DNA of 64,000 nt from Undaria pinnatifida (lineage: Eukaryota > Sar > Phaeophyceae > Laminariales > Alariaceae). A program made the position numbers and the translations under genes. Numbering within the stretch: position 1 is the stretch's first letter; the number at the start of each line of letters is the position of its first letter. The notes under the pieces are model-generated. The model was not told the origin of the DNA. It did no database searches and saw only the letters and a list, made by a program, of their open reading frames with translations. Shown piece after piece: positions 34,440 through 45,097 of this stretch. The stretch is from contig JABAKD010000020.1 of the NCBI GenBank assembly GCA_012845835.1, positions 13,754,268 through 13,818,267 of the forward strand. The letters run 5' to 3'.

Positions 34440-35120
34440 AAACCTCGCGGATCGGGTCGGGTCGGGTCGGGTTGGGTCAGGTGACCCGAACCAAATAGTG
34501 AGATTCTAAGAACCTCCTGACCCGACCCGACCGGACCCGACCCGACCCGACCCGACCCGACCCGACCCGACCCGACCCGACCCGACCCGACCCGACCCGA
34601 CCCGACCCGACCCGACCCGACCCGACCCGACCCGACCCGACCCGACCCGACCCGACCCGACCCGACCCGACCCGACCCGACCCGACCCGACCCGACCCGA
34701 CCCGATCCGACCCGACCCGACCCGACCCGACCCGACCCGACCCGACCCGACCCGACCCGACCCGACCCGACCCGACCCGACCCGACCCGACCCGACCCGA
34801 CCCGACCCGACCCGACCCGACCCGACCCGACCCGACCCGACCCGACCCGACCCGACCCGACCCGACCCGACCCGACCCGACCCGACCCGACCCGACCCGA
34901 CCCGACCCGACCCGACCCGACCCGACCCGACCCGACCCGACCCGACCCGACCCGACCCGACCCGACCCGACCCGACCCGACCCGACCCGACCCGACCCGA
35001 CCCGACCCGACCCGACCCGACCCGACCCGACCCGACCCGACCCGACCCGACCCGACCCGACCCGACCCGACCCGACCCGAAGCGAAGCGACCCGACCCGA
35101 ACCGAGCCGAGCCGAGCCGA
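34440..35120. repeat. (CCCGA)n pentanucleotide array, ~115 units, with inverted head
   Basis: A short GGGTC stretch (34450-34480) precedes about 580 bp of nearly perfect CCCGA from 34519, ending in AAGCG and GAGCC variants to 35120. Very low divergence implies recent expansion or ongoing slippage. All long frames through it encode a five-residue periodic peptide and are not genes. Confidence 0.95.
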
Positions 35121-35357
35121 GCCGAACCGACAAGAACTGGCGCGTGCTACTTTCCCGTGCGAAGTTTAACAATAAAGGCGACGTGATGCGCGGCGGAGGC
35201 CCTGCGTTGTGCACTTTCGTTCACACGAGACCCGCCTCGCCTTGCCCCCAGTCTTGCCCAGCCTTGCCGAACAGACCCTGGGCCTCAAGCAACCCGTGTG
35301 AACCCTTGGTTTGCCTGTTTGAACATCGAGTACCACAACGACACAGACACAAATAAT

Positions 35358-35465
35358 GTGAGTGGGTGGTGGGCGGGCGAGCGGGTGGGTGGGTAAGGCG
35401 GTGGGTGGGTGGGTGGGTGAGTGGGTGAGTGGGTGGGTGGGTGGGTGGGTGGATGGGTGGTTGGG
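35358..35465. repeat. (GGGT)n array
   Basis: GTGGGTGGGTGGG with GAGT variants; a sister array at 35715-35790 flanks a ~250-bp unique segment, and a third lies at 61055-61135. Confidence 0.85.
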
Positions 35466-36564
35466 AGGGACTGATTCTACGATAGCCGCCCCATAAACCA
35501 ACGATATTCTTTAACGAGCGTTTCATGGCTGCTCGGCACGAGAAAGGATGCCATGGAAAAATTCTTGACATATTTGTTTGGTTGCAAAGGACTATGGAAC
35601 GATGACGTCGGGGTGGCAAGGGGCATCGTACCTCGGGAGACACGGGCGGGAGCTGGGTTCAAAACCGGCGATTTCGGTAAAGAAAAGTTGGGACGATTAC
35701 CGTAGGACGACGCGTGGGTGGGTGGGTGGGTGGGTTGGTGGGGAGGTGCGTGGGTGGGCGGGCGGGCGGACGGGTGGGTGTGTGGGCGGTTTAGGAGACG
35801 ATATTGAAAGCGTCCGTGTGGCGCAATGGTACGCGTACATACCAAAAACGAGAAACAGGAATGACGGCTCACAGGGCAGGATTTCTTACTCGTAGTTTTC
35901 AATTGTGTCTCTTACAAATATAAACAAACCAATATTTTCATCATGTGTATTGGTTAGCTTCCCACTATTCTTATATTTTTTGTGAATATTAGCCTGTGGT
36001 CTTCTTTGTGCTCGTTTTCTTAGCAGCCTGTATATCCTCCCATCCTCGAGCAAGGCTACGGTACCACAGTCTGGGCCCAAATATAGGCTACGTTTAAATT
36101 GGATTATTTGCTGCGAAAAGTGTCTTACATTTGGACCCAGACTGCTATTGTACAAGTCATTTTTAGGGACTCGTTTTTCAGCGAATCAGAGACGCACGCG
36201 CGAAGGACAGCCTATGTGTTTTTCGGGTTTCGTAATATTTATTTATTATCGAACAAAAAATATTCTAAACACGTCAGTCGGCTGTGAGTTCGACAAATTT
36301 AAGGTCGTTACTCATCTTTGCAAGCTGCGTGATACACCGGCCGCTCGTTTATACAGATGTATTTTCCCTTGAATACCTATGAGTCCTGCGGACGTTGTCA
36401 GCGTGAACATCAATAATAGCAAATTTGTTGTCATATTGACCGCCATAGAAATGCTTGCTACACTACTAATATGCCGACCAAACGTGTTTCGTCCGTTTTA
36501 GAATGAGATACCACGCTCGAGGGCCTCCAACTGTCGGCAGATGAAATGTACCAGGTACGTGGTA

Positions 36565-36643
36565 CCACTCTGTCCGGAAATATAAGAAACATTTTGTTTC
36601 GATGTTAATATTCAAAGGTTTCTTATATTTACGGACGGAGTGG
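36565..36643. mobile_element. Mariner/Stowaway-like MITE, 79 bp, TA target duplication
   Basis: Terminal inverted repeats CCACTCTGTCCGGAAATATA and, read on the other strand, CCACTCCGTCCGTAAATATA; flanked by TA on both sides (36563-36564, 36644-36645). The C-T-C-C-G-T-C-C-G plus AAATATAAG end resembles Stowaway-type ends of Tc1/mariner MITEs in plants. Diverged relatives near 3549-3645, 31783-31870, 32210-32290 and 51520-51560. Confidence 0.7.
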
Positions 36644-36821
36644 TATGTGCGTATCCCCCCTACCGTACCCTTGGCCCCTCCCCCATCCCCAAAAGTATGC
36701 ATGCCTCTTTGTCGCGGCCTCGTCATCTCCCTTCGCGAACGGGCTCCCGAGCTTTCCCTCTCGGTACAGCCGCGTCAGCTTAATCGGCACGCAGTAGGAG
36801 CAGTTGTTGTTGTCGTTGCTG

Positions 36822-36976
36822 CTACTGCTTATGTTGCGGTGGCCCGCCTTTTTTGCTGCTGATGTCGTGGCGCCGGCGGCGGTGGCGACTTGTTGTGGTT
36901 GTTCTGGTGGTTGTGCCGACGCTGGCTCCATGGTCTCCCGCAGCAAAGCTCCGACACGCTCGGTCGACATACGCAG
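36822..36976 (-). CDS. ARM gene exon 10, C-terminus (uncertain frame)
   Basis: Acceptor AAACCAG. The frame required by exon 9 reads AYVDRACRSFAAGDHGASVG and stops at TAG (36822). Another frame through the same DNA (MSTERVGALLRETMEPASAQ, open to about 36629, rich in Gln and Asn) also looks coding but does not fit the phase of exon 9; it could be the real end if exon 9 uses another donor. Confidence 0.4.
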
Positions 36977-39900
36977 CTGGTTTGTCTCTTTTTTGTTGTC
37001 GTCATCGTGGCATGTCGCGGAACGGAGGTTGGGGGGGCGCGGGTGTACTCAGTTTGTGCATGGCCGTAGTCGTACGACCATAGGGTATAGACCCTCGCAT
37101 CCCTACTATGCCGGGACGAATCATGTCGGGTTTTCACCAACCAGGCAGACATTGCTTGCACCAAGCGCGAAGCGCCGGGAGGTGTTCGGCGAGTCCTGCG
37201 AAGGGTGAACTGCATCCTTTCAAGAACCGCTCGTAAGACGGACTTCGGCACCTTGTGCCTACTTCCTTGTGTATGGATGACAACGCCAATGAGCTACGTT
37301 ATGTTCTGGTGTGGCCACTCCAGAAACAGCAATGGGGGGGAGAGGCGGGGAGTAGAGTTGGGGTGGGTGGGAAGAGGGTGTGTGTGGAGGTTGGCGGTTG
37401 GCGGGGTGGGGGGTAGAGGGGGTAGAGAGTGGGGGGGTTGGGGGAAGGGGAGGGGGAGTATTGGAGTTGGGGATTGGGGTGGACTGGGGATTGGGGGCAG
37501 GGAGGGGGGAGTGAGGGGGGTTCGGAGCCCCCTCTACCGGGTATCGTACGTATAGCATTTATGTTTTTCTCTCCCGTCTCACCCAATCGCGCGACCGCGT
37601 CCATGGCCCACAAGAGCAGCTGGCGCATTTCCTCGTCGGGCCAGTTGTGCCACATGGCCGCAAGGAGCTGCACTGCCCCGGCCTGTCCGAGGTCGAAGCA
37701 CACCGCATCTTTCTTCGCCAGGTGAATGACTGCCAGGAGACCCTGTGTTAAAAAGAAATAAGCATGTGCATGATATGGAGCCCACTCGCAGTATTCTTGT
37801 TTTGGCCATCGTAAAATCTACAGCACCACCCTCAAGTTCAATCACTCTGACACATCCCCAGCAATTCAAGACAGCAATTATTTTTCACGTCCGAGACCGA
37901 GGGCGACGACATATTTATATGGGGGATAGTGAAATACAATTACTTGACACTAATTCTAGACAGTTATGTTTTTAATGCTCGGGCGAGAAGATAGAACACA
38001 TTGGGGGGGGCGCTTGATTGATCATACTAGTTCAAGACATGAATGATTTTCCATGTTCGAGCGACATGATATCGCAAAAGAAAGTCAGAGGCGCTGACCT
38101 TCCACTGCAGCGACCTGGCCGTCGGGAAAGTCTTCATCCCTTTCACCAGCCGGTACACGCACCGACTCTCCACGACAGCCTCGGTTATCCCTGCGTGCAC
38201 CATCCGGCCAACATATACGACGAAGTTGACCCCTCACCCCTACTACTTAATAGGTGAAAACGTGGACAAAATGAAAAGGCAATGCGACGTTCACGACCAC
38301 CATGTAATAGATTATTAACATGTCGTTGCATAAAATAAGAAACATCGAACTACCTGATGAACTATTTCACCCCTTTTTCAAGCAATCTGTATTGAATATG
38401 CTGCTCTATCCTATTATTTTCAGCTCAAGTATTAATCCCTCGAGCCAGTAGGAACCCACCACGACCATCACCACCGCCACATCCGCCACCACCAGGACCA
38501 CCATCGCCACCCCCACCTCCGCCACCCCTCCCCCCCCCCACCACCACCCCCACATCCTCCACCCCCCCCACCACCACCGTCACCACCACCCCCGTCACCA
38601 CCACCACCACCACCACCACCACCACCACCACCACCACCACCACCACCACCACCACCACCACCACCACCACCACCACCACCACCACCACCACCGCCGCCAC
38701 TGCCACCACCACGGCCACCGCACCGCCGCCGTCACCACCACCATCACGACAATGGCCACCACCAACACCAACGCCACCAACACCGGTATATCCGCAGTTC
38801 AAAGCGTAGCGCAAAAACTCACCTGATTTTCCGATGGCGATGAGAGCATCAACGCAAGGCTCGACGACATCAAGGACCTTCGGAAACCTGCCCGCGCGCC
38901 GAGGCCGGGCATTGACCAGAGTTATATTCGCATATCATACACCAGAAAAAAAACAAAAAAATGGGAAGCGGAAGCAATTTTTTTAACGCTTTTATTGCGA
39001 CCCAGGAATGGCCACCTAAAAAGGCGACGAAAGCGGTGCGTATCCACCGTTCTAGGAAAGAGCGTCGTACAGCGTAACAAGCATCACCGTGCTGCGCTCG
39101 TCATCTCGTGCTGTTCAATCCCTTTCTTTGCATTCCTGGCGCAACCCTTTCACACCGAGATCCCGGGCTAACGCGCGCGCTACGACAGAGGCAGCACTTT
39201 TCGTCTGAAGTGGTTTCGGTCGGAACGACGGGGGCTAAAATCGTCCTTAAGCCCAAAATCGTCGGAACTTTCGTTTTTTTTTTTTTTTTTTTCTTTTTCC
39301 TTTTGCGTGATTCTCGTCGTGCACCGAGGCCACGGAATTTTTTCATCCGGTATACGAGTATACCTGGTACCAGGTAGCAGTTATATTTTCCTCCAAATCA
39401 GTTTTCGTGGGCTAGGTCTTAAGCTCCCAAATTTGAGGAGTAGTATTAAAAAAAAGAAGTGGTGCACCTCCTCTATCGTAGAACGCGTCGTTCGATGCTG
39501 CAATTCAAGTCCTTTTTTTTTACGTCCCCCAACGTGATACACCGTATGCTACGGAATCGTTGTCTCCCTCACTTTTCCATGTGGTCCACCAGCCGCTGGA
39601 TCCGCGCGAAGTCATCCGCCGCCGGATCTCCCCCCTCTCCCTCTGCCCCCCCAACAAAAGCGGGAGCAGCAGCTTCTCCTTCCCCCTTCCCTCCCTCCCG
39701 CCGCCCTTCCCTGCCACCGCCAAAACCACGACCACCACCACGACCATGGTGGCTCCCAGCATGTTCGGGTCGGTTCTCGCTGAACCTCGGCAGACCGTTG
39801 AGGCCGCGGTCCACAAGCCGGCGGCAGGCGTGGCAGTACCTACCTTTTAAAGAGTAAAAAAAGAAAAAAACAGCAGCGTTTCTATTGCTGTACGTTTACT

Positions 39901-40428
39901 GCTGTATGTAAAGCACTCGCTGATCTCTTTTTGGTATTTTTGGCCTTTTTTTCGCGCTTGACGTTTCAGTTTTATTGTGCCTGCTTGTTCCTTCTGCCTC
40001 TCTGCCTTTCTGCCTCCTGTTACTCCCCGACCCAACGAAATTTTGGTGAGGTTGTTTGCCCCCCTCCCCCCCCGTACTAAGGCCATGCATGAATATCGTA
40101 CCCCCCCCCCCCCCACCCCTCCCTAACTGAGTACACCCTTCCCCCCCCCCTTCATTTTGGCGCACACAATTCCTGCCTGGTCTCTGTAGGGATGCGAGGG
40201 GTTCTATGGTCTAAGTACTACGACCAAGCATGAAATTCGGTGCACCTCCCCCCCTCGCTCACTTGTAAGCCTCAGCCACGCGCTCTGCATCTCTCATAGC
40301 GGCCCCCTTCGCGTGTCTGCGGATCACCGCTGCGACCTTGTCGCCGTTTTCACACCTTTTATCGTTTTTGAGATAGGGAGAGGGACACAGGTATACATCG
40401 AGAGAGAAACGGACAGACAGACAGGCAG

Positions 40429-40462
<34 letters not shown>

Positions 40463-43400
40463 CGATAGAGGGAGAGAGAGAGAGCGAGATACAAGAACAG
40501 ATAGGGGGAGGTGGGGGGAATGGAGCGGGGGAGAGGGGGGTACTGATATCATGCATGGTCGAAGTCTGGGCATGAGATTCCCGCATCCCTGCGAATGCCG
40601 GGACAGAAGCACGTCAGGTTTTCATCGCGGGGGGCGCAGGGGGAGGTTGCAAATGTTTATTTGACGGGTTGGTGCTTGCAAAGAGAGCCGTAACCCTCTC
40701 GTGACATTTTGCTTACAGGAAATGGTCATCCTTGTGCATCGCAAGGGCCCCTTCGACGGCTTCCCTTCCACCCAGGCCCAAAAAATGATCCAATATTATG
40801 TCTGTGCGCGGGCGAAGGATAAGGGCGTAGGCATGGATGGCACAATGGAAGGGGGGGGGGGTCACTGTCTTGTCGCTTGTCGAGGATGGCAGCAAACGAG
40901 CGGGCGAGTTGCTTCTTGATATACTACATCTACTGATCTAGTGGGCAGCGCTGACTAAAGGAATTGCAGTCATTGTATAAATCTGGAGTCCAGGCTTAAC
41001 ATGCCAGATGGACCTCAGATTTTGTTTTTAAGATCTACGACATAACCACAGAGCTATTATAACAGTAATCGCTGACTGGTAGCTCAGCGGCTATAGGTCA
41101 GCGCTGATTGCGCGTTGCTCAGTGTCTAGGTTGTACCAGGTATACGTCTCTGGCACAACTTACACACAGGCATGAAAACAGATGCTCAACATCCGGTTTG
41201 CAGAGAGGGGGACGAGCGTCTCCACGGCTCGTCAAAGGAACGCCTCGTCCGATCGCAACACGCCCAGCCTTAAAATACGCCTAAGCGAAGCCGAAACAAT
41301 GGCAAGCATTATTGATATAGTGAACCTAACGTGCAACTCGCACACCAGCAAAAAAACAAGTGCTCACCGTCCTGTTCGCAGAGGGGAATGAGCGTCTCCA
41401 CGGCTTGTCGGAGAAACACCTCGTCCGATCGAAACATGCCCAGCATCTCCAATAGGGCTTCCACCGCGCCCTGCTCATGAAACGCCTCCGCGTGCTTCTC
41501 TGGTTGGAGTGGAACACCCATTTTATTTTTAAGGGGGCAAACAGCACACGCTCAGCAGAAGAGAACAGCGAAATATAGTGCGCTACAGAGTATGTCTGGT
41601 GTAGTTTTTTTTCGGGGATGCACCCCCTGTTCGTGAACGCTTCCTCGTGTTTCTCTGGTTGGAGTGGAACGCCCCGTTTTTTTAGGATCTGGTCCAAAGG
41701 TGATCGCGCGAATTGATTGCTCGAGATGGCCGTGCACAAACTACCCATGGGCGATATTTTCTAAAGGCTTAACTGCCGACCACATGACCCTGGCATAAGT
41801 TATCCCCACACGGCATCATTTGGGCAAGGGAGACATGAGTGTCTTGCACCACAATACGCAGCCACGCCCACACAGAAAGGACTTCCCCCTCCCAACGTGG
41901 AGGAGGCTAGATGCAACGAGCGATGACAACAATACACCCCGACTGAAACGTGCTTTCAAGGATGTGCGTGTGTTGTTCACATTGAATCGTTGTTTTCTGC
42001 CCACCGACACCAAGCAAATCTACTAGACTAGACTATTTATTTATTTTTCTTCATCCTATTCATTATTCTCCCACTACTCTCGCGCTCCCTCCCAGCAGTA
42101 ACTCAGATCCGGGGTCGCATAGCGGGCCCTCCTCCCCCATCCCCACCGCGGAACGAGCCTTCATTTTTTATCGCGAGAAGAACTCAGCATTTTCTTCCCT
42201 CGTCGACTCGCGTCGAATTGTGCGTACCCGACGCTGCTATAGGCGCTCTCAGCAGTTGATCCTTTTTTTGCATTTTTGCAAATAAAATAAAATCCAACCG
42301 CGGGGGAATTGAATTCAAGGGCCAACGCTAGTAGTATTCGAGGGTACCCACTAGACCACCGTGGCGACACCTGTTACGCAGTGTCCGTGCAGATTTTTCA
42401 CCGTAGTGAAATACAAGCTCTGTGATCACAAATGTAGTGGTACTCCGAGTGGGGGATGCGTGGTTGGTCGGTGTTGGGAAACGTGCTCCTCATGGGTTCC
42501 GGTGCCCTTGTTTGGTCTCTCCTCATGGCTCGCAGGATAGACTCAAAAGCTTATGCTTTATTTCCTTTGTACATTAAACTCTAAAAGACAGACAAAACAT
42601 GCCTAGCTAGGCACGATAGGACAGGGTAGATAGAGCAGGTAGAGCAGGTAGAGCAGGTAGTGAGATGTGGGGCGTCCTGCTTGTCCCATCATCGTCACCT
42701 ACATTATCGCCCATCTATGATGGCCTTGACGTGAATGTGACATCTAATGCCACGTGGTTTCACCTCAACCATGACATGGTTTTCACGTCGAATCTATAAA
42801 CTATCCTTCTACGGAAGGCACTCCATTACACAAACTGCCAGACAAGATACATGCATCGCAAATATTTAGTCTAGACTATACAGCAATATTTATTAAAGAT
42901 ACAGCGGGGGGCGGTATTTGCTTGAGCAGAAAACGCTCGATAAAGACCAAACGGCCACGATATTTCCCTTCGGCGAATGTATTTCCGTACCACCGCTGTA
43001 CCGGTACACGGCAGGCATGGTATGATATGTGCGCCGGGCTCACTTCCGTTCAACAGGGAGCTGCAACGGCGGTGTATCTCATCCAGACAAGCCAGGAGAA
43101 AATCTCGTTCAGCCGGAACCAGGCACGCATGAACCTGCTTGGAGACGAAGCGCATACAAATCATAAGTTTTATCCCAGTGTCGCAGCAGACAGCAGTACC
43201 GAGAGAGACGACTATCATACGATGACGGACGTGGTACGAGGTCCTGTAGCAGTATGTAGGCTATACCTGCCACAGTAGTGATACCACAGCACCGTGGTTT
43301 GTATTATCACTGTGCAAGAACGAGCTTGAGGAGGCGACTATGAATTAGCCCCAAACTACGTTCACGCGAGAAGATACCTTCAACAACAGGTAGAAGAAGG

Positions 43401-43966
43401 CACGCGTCGCATTAATGCCTTTTGTTAATATCTTACTCTTCTATCAGATATCGCGTGTCACTTAGATACACGCTGGGAGTGGGAACAAAGGGCGTTTGAC
43501 ACTCACTTTTGTAGTAGTAGTGATGATGCCAAATCACGGGTACTAACAGTTGTGCAGCCGTTATGTTGGATAGTATAATATACCTGGTAGCACGTACCCT
43601 TCCTGATACTGACTGATTCATGTGCGTGTAATAGTGAGTTCGCACGAAATGTCGCTTGTCACTTCTGCTTGGTGCCGCGACGTGTATGCGAGCGCCAAGC
43701 GTCACCAACGGACTTATCGCACCTGGCTGGTACCAGGTGACAGATTGTGGGGGTAGGAAGACCAACGGAAGAAAAATGTGGCATGAGCTCACCCAGCGCA
43801 CCTGCTCCATAATGTCGGCGTTAGACACGAATCTTAGCCCCCAGGATCCACCCTGGTTATACATGGCGCTCGCCGATCCTCCCATGATGCTTTGCGCTCT
43901 ACTAACGGCGTCGTAGACGTACGTCTGTTTCTGATAGCCGCAGGATGACCCAGCACAGGCCACAAT
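36822..43966 (-). CDS. Armadillo-type repeat protein, 10 exons, >=437 aa (5' end uncertain)
   Basis: Exons (minus): 43966-43793, 43134-43044, 41499-41368, 40801-40717, 40355-40263, 39839-39573, 38887-38823, 38190-38099, 37742-37583, 36976-36822. All nine junctions agree in phase, total 437 codons plus TAG. Successive 40-45 residue helical units show the ARM pattern, for example HAEAFHEQGAVEALLEMLG, LGGREAVEGALAMHKDD, FPKVLDVVEPCVDALIAIG, SLQWKGLLAVIHLAKKD and AGAVQLLAAMWHNWPDE. A Gly/Arg-rich loop sits in exon 6. ARM folds usually bind partner proteins; the partner is unknown and I recognise no specific orthologue. The 5' end is open: exon 1 as drawn begins at an acceptor with no ATG upstream in frame, so a first exon in 43967-44849 is missing, or translation starts at an internal Met of exon 1. 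Confidence 0.68.
37028..37330 (+). repeat. C-tailed dispersed repeat (R1), full-length ~300 bp
   Basis: G-rich head, then TACTCAGTTTGTGCATGGCC, TAGACCCTCGCATCCCTAC, GGTTTTCACCAACCAGGCAG, CATTGCTTGCACCAAGCGCG, ACGGACTTCGGCACCTTGTG and an end near GGTGTGGCCACTCCAGAAAC. Lies in the last intron of the ARM gene. Confidence 0.8.
37583..37742 (-). CDS. ARM gene exon 9 (160 nt)
   Basis: Strong acceptor TTTTTAACACAG and donor G|GTGAGA. It encodes GLLAVIHLAKKDAVCFDLGQ then AGAVQLLAAMWHNWPDEEMR and LLLWAMDAVARL. Confidence 0.78.
38099..38190 (-). CDS. ARM gene exon 8 (92 nt)
   Basis: Acceptor GCACGCAG and donor AAG|GTCAGC. It encodes ITEAVVESRCVYRLVKGMKT then FPTARSLQWK. Confidence 0.65.
38570..38695. 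repeat. (ACC)n microsatellite
   Basis: About 36 nearly perfect ACC units with imperfect CCACC flanks; in the ARM gene intron between exons 7 and 8. Confidence 0.95.
38823..38887 (-). CDS. ARM gene exon 7 (65 nt)
   Basis: Acceptor GGGCAG and donor CAG|GTGAGT. It encodes FPKVLDVVEPCVDALIAIGK, a helix pair continuing the ARM solenoid. Confidence 0.7.
39573..39839 (-). CDS. ARM gene exon 6 (267 nt), Gly/Arg-rich loop
   Basis: Acceptor AAAGGTAG and donor AA|GTGAGG. It begins YCHACRRLVDRGLNGL, runs through a HHGRGGGRGFGGGREG loop and ends DFARIQRLVDHME. Confidence 0.65.
40165..40255 (-). repeat. C-tailed dispersed repeat (R1), partial
   Basis: CTGTAGGGATGCGAGGGGTT..GACCAAGCATGAAATTCGG then a C-run. 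A shorter fragment of the same end lies at 40072-40115. It faces an oppositely oriented copy at 40535-40640, forming an inverted pair about 280 bp apart. Confidence 0.6.
40263..40355 (-). CDS. ARM gene exon 5 (93 nt)
   Basis: Donor AA|GTGAGC; acceptor AAAAG is weak (purine-rich), chosen because phase fits exons 4 and 6. It encodes CENGDKVAAVIRRHAKGAAM then RDAERVAEAY. Confidence 0.55.
40405..40500. repeat. (CAGA)n/(GAGA)n microsatellite
   Basis: ACAGACAGACAGGCAGACAG type array merging into GAGAGAGAG, in the ARM gene intron between exons 4 and 5. Confidence 0.85.
40535..40640 (+). repeat. C-tailed dispersed repeat (R1), partial
   Basis: G-rich head, GATATCATGCATGGTCGAAG, CCCGCATCCCTGCGAATGCC, AGCACGTCAGGTTTTCATCG. 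Confidence 0.6.
40717..40801 (-). CDS. ARM gene exon 4 (85 nt)
   Basis: Acceptor GCGCACAG and donor CT|GTAAGC. It encodes IILDHFLGLGGREAVEGALA then MHKDDHF. Confidence 0.65.
41155..41290 (-). pseudogene. Decayed duplicate of ARM exon 3 3' edge
   Basis: On the plus strand GAGCGTCTCCACGGCTCGTC and CGCCTCGTCCGATCGCAACA match GAGCGTCTCCACGGCTTGTC and CACCTCGTCCGATCGAAACA in the true exon, offset about 177 bp. The donor GT is lost. Confidence 0.7.
41368..41499 (-). CDS. ARM gene exon 3 (132 nt), both edges duplicated
   Basis: Acceptor CAACCAG and donor GACG|GTGAGC. It encodes KHAEAFHEQGAVEALLEMLG through AVETLIPLCEQD, a clear ARM unit. Copies of its 5' edge (41654 region) and 3' edge (41180-41285) lie on either side. 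Confidence 0.75.
41590..41695 (-). pseudogene. Decayed duplicate of ARM exon 3 5' edge
   Basis: Carries the same CACTCCAACCAG acceptor (pseudo-exon start 41654) and about 30 bases of exon start (would read KHEEAFTNRGC against KHAEAFHEQGA). Spacing to the true acceptor is 155 bp. Confidence 0.7.
42095..42370 (-). mobile_element. tRNA-derived SINE, copy A
   Basis: Read on the minus strand: a tRNA-like head with A-box-like CGGTGGTCTAGTGGGTACC, then a body with AAAAAAAGGATCAACT, GTCGACGAGGGAAGAAAATG and TTCTTCTCGCGATAAAAA, ending near GACCCCGGATCTGAGTTA. Matches copy B (48545-48855) along its whole length. Confidence 0.75.
43044..43134 (-). CDS. ARM gene exon 2 (91 nt)
   Basis: Acceptor CCAAGCAG and donor A|GTGAGC. 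It encodes VHACLVPAERDFLLACLDEI and HRRCSSLLNG. Confidence 0.6.
43793..43966 (-). CDS. ARM gene exon 1 as modelled (58 codons)
   Basis: Acceptor CTTTAAGTAG and donor TGG|GTGAGC. It encodes IVACAGSSCGYQKQTYVYDA through NADIMEQVRW. No start codon at the acceptor; first internal Met is in SIMGGSASAMY. Confidence 0.5.
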
Positions 43967-44849
43967 CTACTTAAAGAACCTGGTCGCATGCATGTGTGAC
44001 CACCGCCATATAGTCAACAGCATTAATAGCACTCTCTCCCAGTGCGGCGAGCCACACACACCGGTCACCCAGCGAAACACACCTCGCGGGCGCGGCGGAC
44101 TGTCCGCATCCTCAGCATGTATACACCTCTGTGCACGCCTGTGTGCACCACCCAACTAACTAGAAGAAACGACCGTGTATGTGCCTGTGGTGTGCACACG
44201 AAGTAGTCAACCTACTGCTGCTGCTGCTGCAAGCACACACTCCCATGCCACAAGAAGCCATGCTCGGTGCCGGGTGCCTGGTCCCCTGTCCGAACCACAA
44301 AATCCTACAACAAAAACATGACAAAATCGACCAAACTCCGAATTATCTACTTCCTCCTTCGTTGGACGGTTTCAAAAAAATGTTCTAGAATAGTTCAACC
44401 ATGGATACGAGTATCCAATTTTTGAAAATAAAATTATTTACAATTTTCCCAAAATTTCATTTTTTGCTGCATTTTTCGTCCGAAATGCCAAATGCCAGAA
44501 TTGTTAGAAAGTTGAAAATTGAAAATAATAAACTGTCCGCTTCCGCCCTGCTGCTGCTTGTGTTTCTCGAGGATTCTGCCTCCCACACCCCTGCCCCCTT
44601 CCCCCATCCGCGCTCTGATCGAGCGAACACCATCCCCAGCGACCCCTGTGGCGTCTTCTGTTCTGCTCGTGGGTGTGTTTGACTTGACACCTACCACGCT
44701 CCTCGACTCTGCAGTTTTCTAGCGAGTACTTCATATTACGTAGCGTGTGATCTTGTATTTGAAGTTTGTTCGAGTGCAACATCACAACAACCTAAAATCT
44801 TGCCCACAGCAGCAGCAGAAGCAGGAGCGACAGCAGCCTGAACAAAACC
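43967..44849. promoter_or_regulatory. Divergent region between ARM gene and DUF1415 gene
   Basis: About 880 bp separate the outermost modelled exons of the two genes. The region contains a short (CTG)n at 44216-44231, an AT-rich patch (44400-44530) and the CAGCAGCAGAAGCAGGAGCG leader of the plus-strand gene. It may also hide the first ARM exon. Confidence 0.35.
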
Positions 44850-44963
44850 ATGAATCAACGACGGGCCTTCGTGCTGGGACTGGTTGCCTGCACTGTCGGC
44901 AGCATCCACGGGTTCCACCGAACCGTGTTGTTGAGGATCCCCGGCAGCTCCGATCTTGGCAGA

Positions 44964-45011
<48 letters not shown>

Positions 45012-45097
45012 GGCGGCCTTTTCAAGAGCTCCGTCCCGCTTGCCTCGGGGGGGCTGGGAGAAGAAGGTCCTACGAGCGACAGCAGACAAGGGTTCAT
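44850..45097 (+). CDS. DUF1415 gene exon 1, plastid presequence (248 nt)
   Basis: Starts MNQRRAFVLGLVACTVGSIH and ends DSRQGF at donor AT|GTGAGG. The (AGC)n at about 44976-45011 encodes a Ser run in the transit peptide. Leader: CAGCAGCAG-rich, then AACAAAACC before the ATG, a good eukaryotic context. Confidence 0.82.

Larger units (their letters stand above)
28238..36821. other. Intergenic block between convergent CEP44 and ARM genes
   Basis: About 8.6 kb with no exon I can support. It holds the CEP44 3' flank, a G-run near 32431-32453, the GGGTC/CCCGA arrays (33128-33475, 34440-35120), two-copy and three-copy tandem duplications (33478-33865, 34208-34360), (GGGT)n arrays (35358-35465, 35715-35790), an R2 copy (36275-36352) and a small mariner-type MITE (36565-36643). 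Long open frames here are artefacts of these arrays. Confidence 0.6.

Noticed and set aside
34477-35214. Long minus-strand open frame (245 codons) of repeating VGSGR
   Set aside because: It is the (CCCGA)n array read in frame; a 5-bp repeat without stops is open in every frame. No start context or unique sequence.
36629-36970. Minus-strand frame beginning MSTERVGALLRETMEP as a separate small gene
   Set aside because: It overlaps the phase-consistent last ARM exon, and I find no independent support; mentioned as an alternative end of the ARM gene.
38425-38814. Minus-strand Val-rich open frame
   Set aside because: Product of the (ACC)n microsatellite.
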